This document shows positions 8,486 through 15,524 of a stretch of DNA of 15,620 nt, piece by piece. A program made the translations under genes and the position numbers. The first letter of the stretch is position 1, and each line of letters begins with the position of its first letter. The notes beneath the pieces are model-generated. The model saw only the letters and a list, made by a program, of their open reading frames with translations, did no database searches and was not told where the DNA came from. The stretch comes from Holophagales bacterium UBA5066 (lineage in GTDB: Bacteria > Acidobacteriota > Thermoanaerobaculia > UBA5066). The stretch is from the NCBI GenBank assembly GCA_002414905.1, contig DIAY01000253.1, forward strand, positions 1 to 15,620, read 5' to 3'.

Positions 8486-8674
8486 CCCACGATACCGCTC
8501 CTGGTTGACCTCTTCGAGGTTGAGCTGGGAGAGGATGTCGCGGCGGTTCCCCTCGAGCGTGTGCTTGGCGATCCGGTAGCCGACGGCGCGGCCGTCGACG
8601 GTCGACCTGGCGCCGATGACGACCAGGACCTCGTTCGGGCTGCAGATGTGGAAGAGGCGCTTGCCGATGATGAG
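8486..8674 (-). pseudogene. Flotillin/SPFH protein remnant, N-terminal part with internal deletion
   Basis: The minus strand encodes a flotillin-like opening (KRLFHICSPNEVLV, then VDGRAVGYRI) joined directly to AKHTLEGNRRDILSQLNLEEV. From family knowledge the second block (compare ETLEGNLRGxLxxLTxEEVxxDR) belongs well downstream, after the body of the SPFH domain. I estimate 80-100 residues are missing at the junction. The N-terminal membrane segment is also degraded to a Pro/Gly/Ala stretch. The frame then runs without a stop into the start of the exported repeat protein. Flotillins are membrane-associated scaffold proteins of lipid microdomains; this piece cannot make one. The identification is from remembered family sequences. 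Confidence 0.7.
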
Positions 8675-8824
8675 CGCCGCCGCGCCGGGACCCGGAATGC
8701 TCCTTTGAATGCGTGGGACGCACGCACGGTCTAACATTGCTGGCAACGGATGAGCCGGGAGGCCATACCGCGAAGGAGCCAACCGTGGCTCGACGCGATC
8801 CGCCCTGGCACAGAGCCTGGTGGC

Positions 8825-8831
8825 AAGGAGG
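8825..8831 (+). promoter_or_regulatory. Shine-Dalgarno of the DUF433 gene
   Basis: A perfect AAGGAGG lies six bases before the ATG at 8838. It decides that start over the in-frame GTG at 8820, which would place this site inside the coding sequence. Confidence 0.85.
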
Positions 8832-8837
8832 CTGGAA

Positions 8838-9065
8838 ATGGACTGGCGCGAATACATCAGCGTCGACCCGCTCGTTTGTCATGGCAAGGCGTGTGTCAGA
8901 GGAACCCGCATCCTCGTTACGGTGGTCCTCGACAACCTCGCCGCTGGACTTCGACCTGAGGATGTCGTCTCGAGCTACCCGTCCCTTTCAGTGGAGTCTG
9001 TCCGGGCTGTCATCGCCTACGCGGCCGTCCTCGCGCGCGAAGAGCACATCGCACTTCCGGCCTAG
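8838..9065 (+). CDS. DUF433 protein, probable antitoxin
   Basis: 75-residue protein of the DUF433 (VapB-like) family. It shows the family signature: an N-terminal DWREYI...DP, then HGKACVRGTRI, then LDNLAAGL, and a C-terminal helix with SYPSLS. In this family the region after GTRI forms a small helix-turn-helix-like fold. Members commonly sit directly before a DUF5615 PIN-like partner and are taken to be the antitoxin and DNA-binding autoregulator. Here the partner gene follows after three bases, so the two should be translated together. The ATG is chosen from the strong ribosome binding site six bases upstream. The antitoxin role is inferred from family context. Confidence 0.87.
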   Translation: MDWREYISVDPLVCHGKACVRGTRILVTVVLDNLAAGLRPEDVVSSYPSLSVESVRAVIAYAAVLAREEHIALPA

Positions 9066-9068
9066 GTC

Positions 9069-9428
9069 ATGCCAGCGAGGGTCAAGCTCGACGAGAACTT
9101 GCCTAGGGAACCCTGCGAAGTGCTTCTGCGCGCGGGAATCGACGCGGTGGACGTCCACGAGCAGCGTCTTCGAGGTGCCCTGGACCCTGCGATCGCAGCG
9201 GTATGCAGGGTCGAACGGCGCGCGCTCGTCGCGCTCGATGCCGGCTTCGCGAATATCCGGACGTACCCGCCCGACGATTATGCCGGCCTGATCGTCCTGC
9301 GACTGAAGAGCCAGGACAAGGACTCGGTCCTGTCGTTGCTCGCGAGGCTCGGGGTCGTTCTCGCCGATTTCGATCCGGCAGGACAGCTCCTGATCGTCCG
9401 GGAGTCCGGAATCCGGATCAGGAGCTGA
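9069..9428 (+). CDS. DUF5615 PIN-like protein, probable toxin
   Basis: 119-residue protein of the DUF5615 (Mut7-C-like/PIN-like) family, the usual partner of DUF433 proteins. It opens with KLDENLP. It carries conserved acidic residues at Asp8, Asp39 (DPAIAAVCRVE) and Asp57 (ALVALDAGFANIRTYPP) that fit a PIN-type metal site, followed by IVLRLKSQDK. By analogy with VapC-type toxins it may cleave RNA, but that is inference. The start lies three bases after the DUF433 stop with only a weak Shine-Dalgarno, so coupled translation is likely. Where I recall the family reading LDxDF, this protein has DAGF, so one acidic residue may be lost. The gene ends 25 bases before the recognisable remnant of a subtilisin-type peptidase. 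Confidence 0.85.
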   Translation: MPARVKLDENLPREPCEVLLRAGIDAVDVHEQRLRGALDPAIAAVCRVERRALVALDAGFANIRTYPPDDYAGLIVLRLKSQDKDSVLSLLARLGVVLADFDPAGQLLIVRESGIRIRS

Positions 9429-9453
9429 CGGGAAGCAAGGCCGGCGCAGTCGA

Positions 9454-9681
9454 ACCGAATACTCCCTGACCTTTAGCCCCGGAGGGACGGTGAACCCCGA
9501 TCGAAAGAACAACGTGGAGCGCATCAACATCAACCCGGCGAGCCTACCGGCGGGAGCCACATCGCTAACCGTGTCGGTTTCTCCCTTCAGCCTGACGGCG
9601 AATGGGCTCGACCGAGAGGAGGACGCGGCGCCCCTGCTTCAGCAGGACTTCGCGCTGTTTGCGGTGAATGCAAGGGAGTAG
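9454..9681 (+). pseudogene. C-terminal remnant of a subtilisin-family (S8) peptidase
   Basis: About 75 residues match the end of the C-terminal beta-sandwich of KP-43-like subtilases, and of the full peptidase encoded at 12069-14655. Here one reads EYSLTFSPGG, NNVERININP and QDFALFAVNA; the full gene has NNVKQIRIAP and QDWALFVYNA at the same places. No catalytic domain, signal peptide or credible start is present. Only a GTG at 9490 begins an internal frame. The upstream part is gone and the toxin-antitoxin-type pair ends just before it. The remnant's stop lies two bases before the start of the next secreted protein, the same arrangement as in the complete module to the right. Confidence 0.75.
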
Positions 9682-9683
9682 GA

Positions 9684-10589
9684 ATGAAGCGCGTTTGGAA
9701 GGTCCTGGCTCCGATCATCCTCCTGTCGCCAGGCACGACGGTGTTGGCGCAGAGCACCACCGTGTACGTGCCCAGGTTCTCGGTTCTCACGGAGAGAGTC
9801 ACTTTCCCGGACTCGACTCAGGAGGGATGGCGCTTCTGGAACATCGCCGTGAACGTCTTCAACCCGACTGGGGAAAGGGGCACTGTGGCCACCGTTGGCG
9901 TGTATGGACCCGACGGGGCGATTCCCGTTGACAGCTCGTGTTCGCAGGCCTTCTCGGTGGAGGCTGGCTCCGGGAGGGATTTCGATGGGTGTCCAGCCAT
10001 GCGCGACCAGGTCGGGGTGGCGACGCTCTCGCTCCCAGCCTCGTTCATCGTGACGGCCGAAGTCGAGAGAACCCTGCGGAAGTCCTGGTCGGATGGCAAC
10101 ACACCGGGGCCGGGCCAGGGGTATGACCTCGGGGAGGGGCGGGCCCCAATGCCGGTCTTCCGCGAGCTGTTCCCGGCAGGGACGCGCGTCCTGGCCGGGC
10201 CGGTGAATCTCGGTAGTCCGCGGCTTCCAGAGGCTGGAGGGATATCAATCGAAAAGAACCTCCGTCGAGTGAACGTCACGCTATTCAACGCTGGGGACGA
10301 GCCTGCCGTGTTCACGATTCGGGCGCTGAAGCTGCGCAGGGACTCGACGCCGATACTGGAGCAACAGGTGACGCTCGGTCCGAAGCAGGTCCAACAGCTC
10401 AACCGACTGCCCGTTCCGATTCTCGTCGGCGACAACGACATGAAGGGCGGAAACGCGGAATACGAGCTGTTCACATGGATCACGGTCGGGGCAACGCAGC
10501 CCTACCTCGCCTACGTCAGCTCGGTCTTCGACGATCCGGAGCCGGGGGCCCTGCCGTTCGAGGTCTTCTCGCCGCACAGGATCGACTGA
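9684..10589 (+). CDS. Secreted two-domain Ig-like protein, paralogue of the 14652 gene product
   Basis: 301-residue exported protein of unknown function. It has a signal peptide (residues 1-23, MKRVWK, hydrophobic core, VLAQ). Two beta-rich domains follow. The first (about 25-140) has a strand pattern ending NIAVNVFNPTGERGTV. The second (about 190-290) begins RRVNVTLFNAGDEPAVFTIRAL and contains an LGPKQVQQLN turn. The product of the gene at 14652 shows the same layout (TEIRLINPTTSPKTF, then TNLVIVNGDEEEASV, then PGKTYHQLN), so the two look like old paralogues. A ribosome binding site (AAGGGAG, 9672-9678) lies five bases before the ATG, inside the end of the peptidase remnant. No catalytic motif is visible. 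A role as an exported partner or surface protein linked to the peptidase is inferred from the repeated gene order. Confidence 0.8.
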   Translation: MKRVWKVLAPIILLSPGTTVLAQSTTVYVPRFSVLTERVTFPDSTQEGWRFWNIAVNVFNPTGERGTVATVGVYGPDGAIPVDSSCSQAFSVEAGSGRDFDGCPAMRDQVGVATLSLPASFIVTAEVERTLRKSWSDGNTPGPGQGYDLGEGRAPMPVFRELFPAGTRVLAGPVNLGSPRLPEAGGISIEKNLRRVNVTLFNAGDEPAVFTIRALKLRRDSTPILEQQVTLGPKQVQQLNRLPVPILVGDNDMKGGNAEYELFTWITVGATQPYLAYVSSVFDDPEPGALPFEVFSPHRID

Positions 10590-10627
10590 GGCCCTTCATC
10601 GGATGGCCCCTGTGGTACCGGTTTGCC

Positions 10628-10643
10628 GGCGCCGCAGGGCGCC
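10628..10643. terminator. Candidate hairpin after the secreted-protein gene
   Basis: A 6-base-pair stem (ggcgcc on both arms) with a 4-base loop lies 39 bases after the stop of the secreted-protein gene. There is no T tract. It may act with the larger inverted repeat at 10675-10708. Confidence 0.25.
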
Positions 10644-10674
10644 TCTTCCGGAAGCCGCCGGATCGGGTCGGGGA

Positions 10675-10708
10675 GGTGTGCCGCCCGCTTTGCCGCGGAG
10701 GGCACACC
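10675..10708. terminator. Candidate bidirectional terminator, inverted repeat
   Basis: An 8-base-pair stem (ggtgtgcc/ggcacacc) encloses 18 bases that can pair further (ccgc/gcgg). It lies between the convergent secreted-protein gene and flotillin remnant. It lacks a T tract. Confidence 0.4.
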
Positions 10709-10720
10709 CCCGGCGCCGCC

Positions 10721-11057
10721 TCAGCCCCCTGCCGTCGTCTTCTCCGCAGGCGCCCCGAGCCGGCCGACGACCTTCGCGAGGTCGACGCCGACACGCCGCC
10801 TTCACCTGCTCGACGAGCTGGACCCCCTGCACCACCTGCGAGGACGCGGGGAGGTAGGCCACGCGGTCGACGCTGACGTTCTGGATCGTCTCGACGAGCG
10901 AGGACATGACGCTCTGGAGCTTCTGCATGAGAAAGATGTCGCGGGCGTTCGGACCGGCGGCCTTCCAGGCGTTGATCATCTGGGTCAGGACGGTGGCGGT
11001 CGCCGTGCCGTCCTCGACGATCTTCGCGGTCCGGCCGCGCGCTTTGGCCTGCTTTTG
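10721..11057 (-). pseudogene. Flotillin/SPFH protein remnant, C-terminal part with frameshift
   Basis: The minus strand encodes the last ~110 residues of a flotillin-like protein: KARGRTAKIVEDGTATATVLTQ, then GPNARDIFLMQKLQSV, then NVSVDRVAYLP and VQLVEQVKAA. At about 10790-10797 the frame breaks. One base further on the expected tail continues (VGVDLAKVVGRLGAP...) and ends at the TGA at 10723-10721. One extra base, or two lost bases, explains this. No N-terminal or SPFH domain precedes it; the sigma factor gene ends about 20 bases upstream. The other flotillin piece (8486-8674) lies downstream on the same strand, so the pair cannot be one gene interrupted by a simple insertion. The family assignment rests on remembered motifs. 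Confidence 0.72.
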
Positions 11058-11059
11058 TG

Positions 11060-11086
11060 AGTCGTCATCCCCAAGTCGTCATCCCC
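11060..11086 (+). repeat. Tandem 13-base direct repeat at the sigma factor stop codon
   Basis: The sequence agtcgtcatcccc occurs at 11060-11072 and 11074-11086, a period of 14. The right copy contains the stop codon of the sigma factor gene. The left copy abuts the flotillin remnant, so the repeat marks the junction between them. Confidence 0.8.
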
Positions 11087-11597
11087 GCGCTCCGCTCAGC
11101 CGCTCGCGCAGCTTCCGGAGGCAACGGCTCGTCATGTTCGAGATGACCTTCGGCGAAGCCCACCGGCCCGTCCTTGCCATCTCCAAAGGGGAGGTCCCCT
11201 CGAGATAGAGGGCCAGGACGAGTCTCCGGCAGGTCGGCGACATCTCCTCGAAGACCTCCCGGAGCAGTACTCGATCGTCGGCGGGGAGATCGCGGCTCTC
11301 CTGACGCGCGAAGACGCCCTCGAAGCCAGTTGCCTCCGGGCGGCGTCTCCTGCCCCTGAGGCGCTTGCCGCAGTGGAGGGAGAAGATCCGGAAGGCGAGC
11401 CCTTCGCGGCTTCGGACGAGCTGGCGAAGGTGCATCAGGTCGACGCAGGTGTCCTGGATCACCTCGTCCGCGTCCTCGCGCGACAGCCCGAGCCTCTTCC
11501 ATGCGTAGGCAGCGAGCTTCCTCCGCTGCTCGGGGTCCGAGGCCAGCTCGGCAGCCGCCTCGTGGTCGGTGAGAAGCCGTTCGTCCGAATCATCCAC
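11079..11597 (-). CDS. ECF-type RNA polymerase sigma factor
   Basis: 172-residue sigma-70 family regulator of the short ECF form. Region 2 covers about residues 23-83, with EDADEVIQDTCVDLMHL matching the conserved helix that contacts core polymerase and the -10 element. Region 4 covers about 108-167 (LREVFEEMSPTCRRLVLALYLEG, then SPKVISNMTSRCLRKLRERL), the helix-turn-helix that reads the -35 element. I chose the GTG at 11597, which has a GGAGG ten bases upstream and opens VDDSDERLL. An ATG at 11720 would add 41 residues of non-conserved, Pro/Ser-rich sequence. No anti-sigma gene is adjacent; downstream lies only a flotillin remnant. It is divergent from the peptidase gene, which makes that operon a plausible but unproven target. 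Confidence 0.82.
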   Translation of the reverse strand: MDDSDERLLTDHEAAAELASDPEQRRKLAAYAWKRLGLSREDADEVIQDTCVDLMHLRQLVRSREGLAFRIFSLHCGKRLRGRRRRPEATGFEGVFARQESRDLPADDRVLLREVFEEMSPTCRRLVLALYLEGTSPLEMARTGRWASPKVISNMTSRCLRKLRERLSGARG

Positions 11598-12068
11598 GTA
11601 TGGAGTGCCTCCGGAGGCGCGAGATCCAACGCGAGGATAAACGGGAACGGTCGGGAAGGCACGGGGCAGGGACGTCGAAGGGGACCCGACAACTTGTAGG
11701 GCGGGACTCGCGAACCTCATGAGCCAGGCGAGGAGGGATGGGAGCGCAGAACCCGCCGTGAGCTTCGCCTGCCGAGTGTTGGAGATCCGGACGCCGCGGG
11801 CACTTCAGGATGAGGAGGAGGGGCCCATCATCAACCCTCGACCAGGAACTCCGAGCGCGTGGGAAACTGGCCGGCCCGAGGGCCGCGTGTTTCTCTGGAC
11901 GAGACCACCATCGTCCGGCAACGAGCCGCCCCTTGTCCGCCCTGGCCGCGAGCGTCGAACGACGAACCCGCCGGGTCCCTTGCCATCTACCGAAGGCTCC
12001 CTGCCCGCTCGCGCGTCCCGCGGCGGGACACCGTCTGGTTGAGTGCTGCAGCAACAAGGAGGACTCTG
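11598..12068. other. Divergent intergenic region between sigma factor and peptidase genes
   Basis: This 471-base stretch has no open frame that I can tie to a protein. It should hold promoters for both divergent genes, but I see no convincing -35/-10 pair. It contains a GC hairpin (11872-11885, 5-base-pair stem and 4-base loop) followed by a T-rich stretch, and a perfect 10-base palindrome (tgctgcagca, 12044-12053) immediately before the peptidase ribosome binding site. The palindrome could be an operator; neither element is proven. Confidence 0.5.
12056..12062 (+). promoter_or_regulatory. Shine-Dalgarno of the peptidase gene
   Basis: A perfect AAGGAGG lies six bases before the ATG at 12069. 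It sets the start there rather than at upstream in-frame codons, and the encoded protein then begins with a proper signal peptide. Confidence 0.88.
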
Positions 12069-14655
12069 ATGGAACGTCGAAGCCCCAGCGCCCTGGGAAG
12101 GTTGGCATCCGTAGCCGCGGCCAGCACCATTGGCGCCATCTCGCTCTTCGCGGCCAATGCGAACGCGGCACCTCCGCCATCCTCGTCGCCTCTAAGTGTG
12201 CCGGCTCAAGTCATCGTCCTCCGAAAAGCGCCAGCGGAGACGTACGCGCCGCTCGCCGCCGGCAAGGCAGAGGCCCTTCGAAGCCTGGGAGCCGTTCGTG
12301 TCGAAGACCGAGGCCCGTATGTGTACCTGGCGATGTCGGGGGCCGTGCCGACGCCTTCGGTGGAGGCGGCCGCCGGACTTCAGGCGTTCGACCTTCCGAA
12401 CGCCTACGACCTCGAGATCGGCGGTATCGTCCGTGACGTGAGGGAACCGTTCCCTTTGGCAGCTGCCCCCTCGGGGCTTTTCCTCGAGGACTATCCGAGT
12501 GCTGGAACGGGGCTCTACCTCGTCAAGCTGCCGATGCCGGCGGCGAAGGGCTGGTTCGACCGCCTGCGTTCCGCCGAGCTTCGGCCCATCCAGTACGTGT
12601 CCTGGAACGCATGGATCGTCGCTGCCCCGGCGGGGCTGGAACGGCTCGCCACGATGCTGGCCGATGAGGCCATTCACGTGGAGCCTTTGCAGCCTTGGGA
12701 CAAGCTGGCGCCGGATCTCCGAAGCGACCAGGAATCGGTGAAGCTACCGATGTCACTCCTCTTCGACGGCAGACAGGACGACAAGGACCTTCGGCAGGCG
12801 CTCTTCGCAATCGACCTGCGCGCGGAGGTCATCGTCGACGGCCGCGGCGACGGACACGCGGACTTCGACGCCACGCCCGCCGAGGCACGCGCCCTGTCGA
12901 GGCGGCCCGAGTCGATCTGGCTCCAGCGAAGACTCCTCGGAGAGCCGTCCGATGAGAGAGCTGCGCTGGTCGCCGTCGGACTCCACGCCAACGGTCTTCC
13001 GACGAGACCGGACCCGTACACGTCGTACAGGGCCTGGCTCGGGCAATCCAGCCGATGCAACGGTTGCCTCGGCGTCGTTGACCTCGAGGAAGAGATCGTG
13101 TCGGTCTTCGACACGGGGCTTTCGGAGTACAGTGCGTTCATCCCCGGCAGCAAGGCGCACGAGGATCTCGACCGCGACGGGAACCCGGGCAACCGGCGAG
13201 CTTGGACGACGTTCGGCTGCTGCGGCCTGGAAGGCGCGAACACGAATGACATCACGTATCACGGCACGGTCGTGACCGGTCTCATTGCGGGAGATCCGGA
13301 GCAGCCCGGAGGCCTGGGCGTCACGGACCAGAGCGGTTTCCTCCTGGGGACAGGGATCGCCCCAGGAGTCCGGTTCGGAATGACGAGAATGGCGTACACG
13401 GGGAGCCTTGGAGGCGGTGTCTCGGCCTCGACGCTGGCGACTGCAACGGGAACTGTGTTCGACTCGGGAGCCCGGTACCAGAACAACAGCTGGAACTTCA
13501 AGCCGCACTTCCCGCAGACCGATCCGCTGACGCACTCCTCGTACACCTATGATGACGTCGCCCGGAAGTACGACGTCCTCGTTCGCGACGCGAAGGTTGG
13601 AGTCGCCGATGTGCCAGCTGCGAGCCAGAACCCGATGACCATCGTCTTCTCGGTAGGGAACATCCGAAACGTGGATCCAGGCAGGGACGATCAATACACC
13701 CACGTGCGCGCCCCGGCGACGGCTAAGAACGTGATCTCCGTCGGCGCTTCCGGCCTCGCGACCTGGGATATCTCGGCAGTACCCTGTCAGACGCAGATCT
13801 CCATCTGGGATGTTCCTTCCCTCTCTCGCCGATACGTGGCCGGAGGCTCGGGCCGTTTCAAGCCGGACATCGTGGCTCCGGGCCGGTCCACGGTCTCTAC
13901 TCGTTCCTACAGCGGAACCAGTGCCGACTGCGCGAACTACGGCGGGAACATCGTCTACGAAGGTGGCGGATCGTACCTCGCACAGCACGGAACGAGCTTC
14001 GCCGCTGCGCAGGTCACTGGAGCTGCCGTACTCGCCAAGCGATTCGTCGCCTTCGAGAAAGGCGACCCGCCGCCGAGTCCGGCCCTCATCAAGGCTGTTC
14101 TCATCGGCTCTGCCGAATCGATGCAAGGAGGATACGACTTCGTAGCCGGGTACCAGCTGGGATGGGAACCGGGGGCTCAGGGCTTCGGCAGGCTCTCACT
14201 TAAGCGGCTCATCGACGACCCGACCCCGAGGAAGTACCGGGACGACGTAGCCGAGCGATTCACCTCGGCCGGAGGGTACAAGAACTTCACCTACCAGGTG
14301 GCCGACCCCTCGAAGCCGGTCATCCTGACCCTGGCGTACACGGACGCTCCGTCGGCTGCCGGGACGGGGGGGGCTGCGCACGAATGGAATCGACATGTAT
14401 GTCCTTCAGGCGGGTTCCGTCTACTGTGATGGCGTCTACGGCTATCAGTACACCCCGCGAAGCTCCGGGTGCTGGCTTCCTGACCTGACGAATAACGTCA
14501 AGCAGATCCGAATCGCGCCAAACAGCTTCACCGGCACCTTCACGATTCAGCTCGTCGCCCAGGGAATCAACGAGCAGGCCGTCCCACAGGTCGACGGCCC
14601 GACCGGACCGAACCAGGACTGGGCCCTCTTCGTGTACAACGCGAACCAGCCATGA
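12069..14655 (+). CDS. Secreted subtilisin-family (S8) serine peptidase, with an apparent +1 frameshift
   Basis: Exported serine protease precursor. It has a signal peptide (residues 1-~37, ending ANANA), a long N-terminal pro-region (~38-340) and the S8 catalytic domain (~341-730). The triad is Asp348 (VFDTG), His398 (YHGT) and Ser643 (HGTSFAAAQ), with oxyanion Asn531 (SVGNIRN). A C-terminal beta-sandwich of the KP-43 type follows. In the frame set by the start codon, translation stops at 14429 after about 786 residues. The sandwich continues in another frame from a run of eight G at 14366-14373. With seven G the frame reads through LRTNGIDMYVLQAG to QDWALFVYNANQP and ends at 14655, giving 861 residues. 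The extra G may be a sequencing error, a true mutation or a slippage site. The stop overlaps the start of the next gene (ATGA), so the two are translationally coupled when the frame is intact. Confidence 0.88.
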
Positions 14656-15524
14656 AGCGCCTCGCAACACTCGCCGCTCTCGTTCTCCTCGTCGTTCCCT
14701 CTGGTGCGAGCACCGCTGAGGAGATCCTCATTCCGAACGTCGTCGCATTCGCCCGAGGGGCGAACGACTCCTTCTGGGGCACGGAGATCCGTCTCATCAA
14801 CCCGACGACCTCACCGAAGACGTTCCAGGTCGTGGAGTGGATCGGGTCGCCACGGGCACGGCCCTTCTCGAAGGTCGTCGGCGCCGGAGAGACCAGCGTG
14901 ATCGGAGGCTGGGAACTCTACACAGACTGGATTTGGAGCGAAGGCGGATTCTACCCGACAGGCCAGGCCGAGTACGGCGCCGCAGTCTGTGAGGCCGAGG
15001 ACGGGCTGATCGTCGTGTCGAGGACCCTGACGAGCACGGTGCGCGAACCCGGCGGCCCCGATAGCCCCTGGACTTGCTCGGGTAACTCTGGCGGGTTCGT
15101 GTACCACCCGGACATCTTCCCGTTCAGGACCTGCAACTGGGGAGTCGGCCCGATGCTCTACGCCGACCGTAGTTTCTTCGAGCCCGGCCGTCCCCAGCAC
15201 CTGCTGATGCTGAACCCGCGCCGGAACCACTACCGAACGAACCTCGTCATTGTGAACGGCGACGAGGAGGAGGCCTCGGTTTCCGTGGAGATCCTGGCCG
15301 CGGCGGGACGGAGCGCGACGCTGACGCTTCAGGTGCCAGGGAAGACGTATCACCAGCTGAACGACATCTACGCGCTCGCGGAGTTCGAGTCGCTGGAGCT
15401 GGACTCCCAGGACATCCGTTTCTTCGGCCAGCGGGCCGTCGTCACCTGCTCGACTCGCTGCTTCGCGATCGCTTACGCGATCTCGAACGAGAACAACACG
15501 GTCAGCATCGTCGAGCCGAGGTAG
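14652..15524 (+). CDS. Secreted two-domain Ig-like protein, coupled to the peptidase
   Basis: 290-residue exported protein of unknown function. It has a signal peptide (residues 1-~22, MKRLATLAALVLLVVPSGAS). The first beta-rich domain contains FWGTEIRLINPTTSPKTFQV. A Trp/Gly-rich central stretch holds three Cys. The second Ig-like domain (about 195-285) contains TNLVIVNGDEEEASVSVEIL and PGKTYHQLN. A Cys pair near the end (TCSTRC) may form a disulfide. Its layout matches the product of the gene at 9684. The ATG overlaps the peptidase stop by four bases (ATGA) and has no Shine-Dalgarno of its own, so its expression should depend on ribosomes finishing the peptidase. It could be an exported partner or attachment protein for the peptidase; no enzymatic motif is seen. 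Confidence 0.82.
   Translation: MKRLATLAALVLLVVPSGASTAEEILIPNVVAFARGANDSFWGTEIRLINPTTSPKTFQVVEWIGSPRARPFSKVVGAGETSVIGGWELYTDWIWSEGGFYPTGQAEYGAAVCEAEDGLIVVSRTLTSTVREPGGPDSPWTCSGNSGGFVYHPDIFPFRTCNWGVGPMLYADRSFFEPGRPQHLLMLNPRRNHYRTNLVIVNGDEEEASVSVEILAAAGRSATLTLQVPGKTYHQLNDIYALAEFESLELDSQDIRFFGQRAVVTCSTRCFAIAYAISNENNTVSIVEPR

Noticed and set aside
7082..8734. A 550-codon plus-strand frame crossing three features
   Set aside because: It overlaps the hydroxyacid dehydrogenase gene in another frame and the minus-strand repeat protein. Its Asp/Ala-rich half is the antisense of the 16-residue repeats.
8483..8857. Long N-terminal extension of the exported repeat protein, starting at 8857
   Set aside because: It would bury the signal peptide in the middle of the chain, and the extension is a broken flotillin sequence.
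10475..11060. Several plus-strand frames of 100-145 codons after the secreted-protein gene
   Set aside because: They are antisense to the flotillin remnant and carry no motif or ribosome binding site.
12044..12053. 10-base palindrome as a regulator binding site
   Set aside because: One short palindrome in GC-rich DNA is weak evidence, with no second copy before the other secreted-protein gene. It is only noted in the intergenic entry.
11859..12068. In-frame extension of the peptidase upstream of 12069
   Set aside because: The ATG at 12069 has a perfect ribosome binding site and starts a signal peptide. The upstream part is Arg/Pro-rich and matches nothing.
12753..14126. A 457-codon minus-strand frame antisense to the peptidase
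   Set aside because: Arg-rich shadow with no domain; the plus strand carries the complete S8 catalytic triad.
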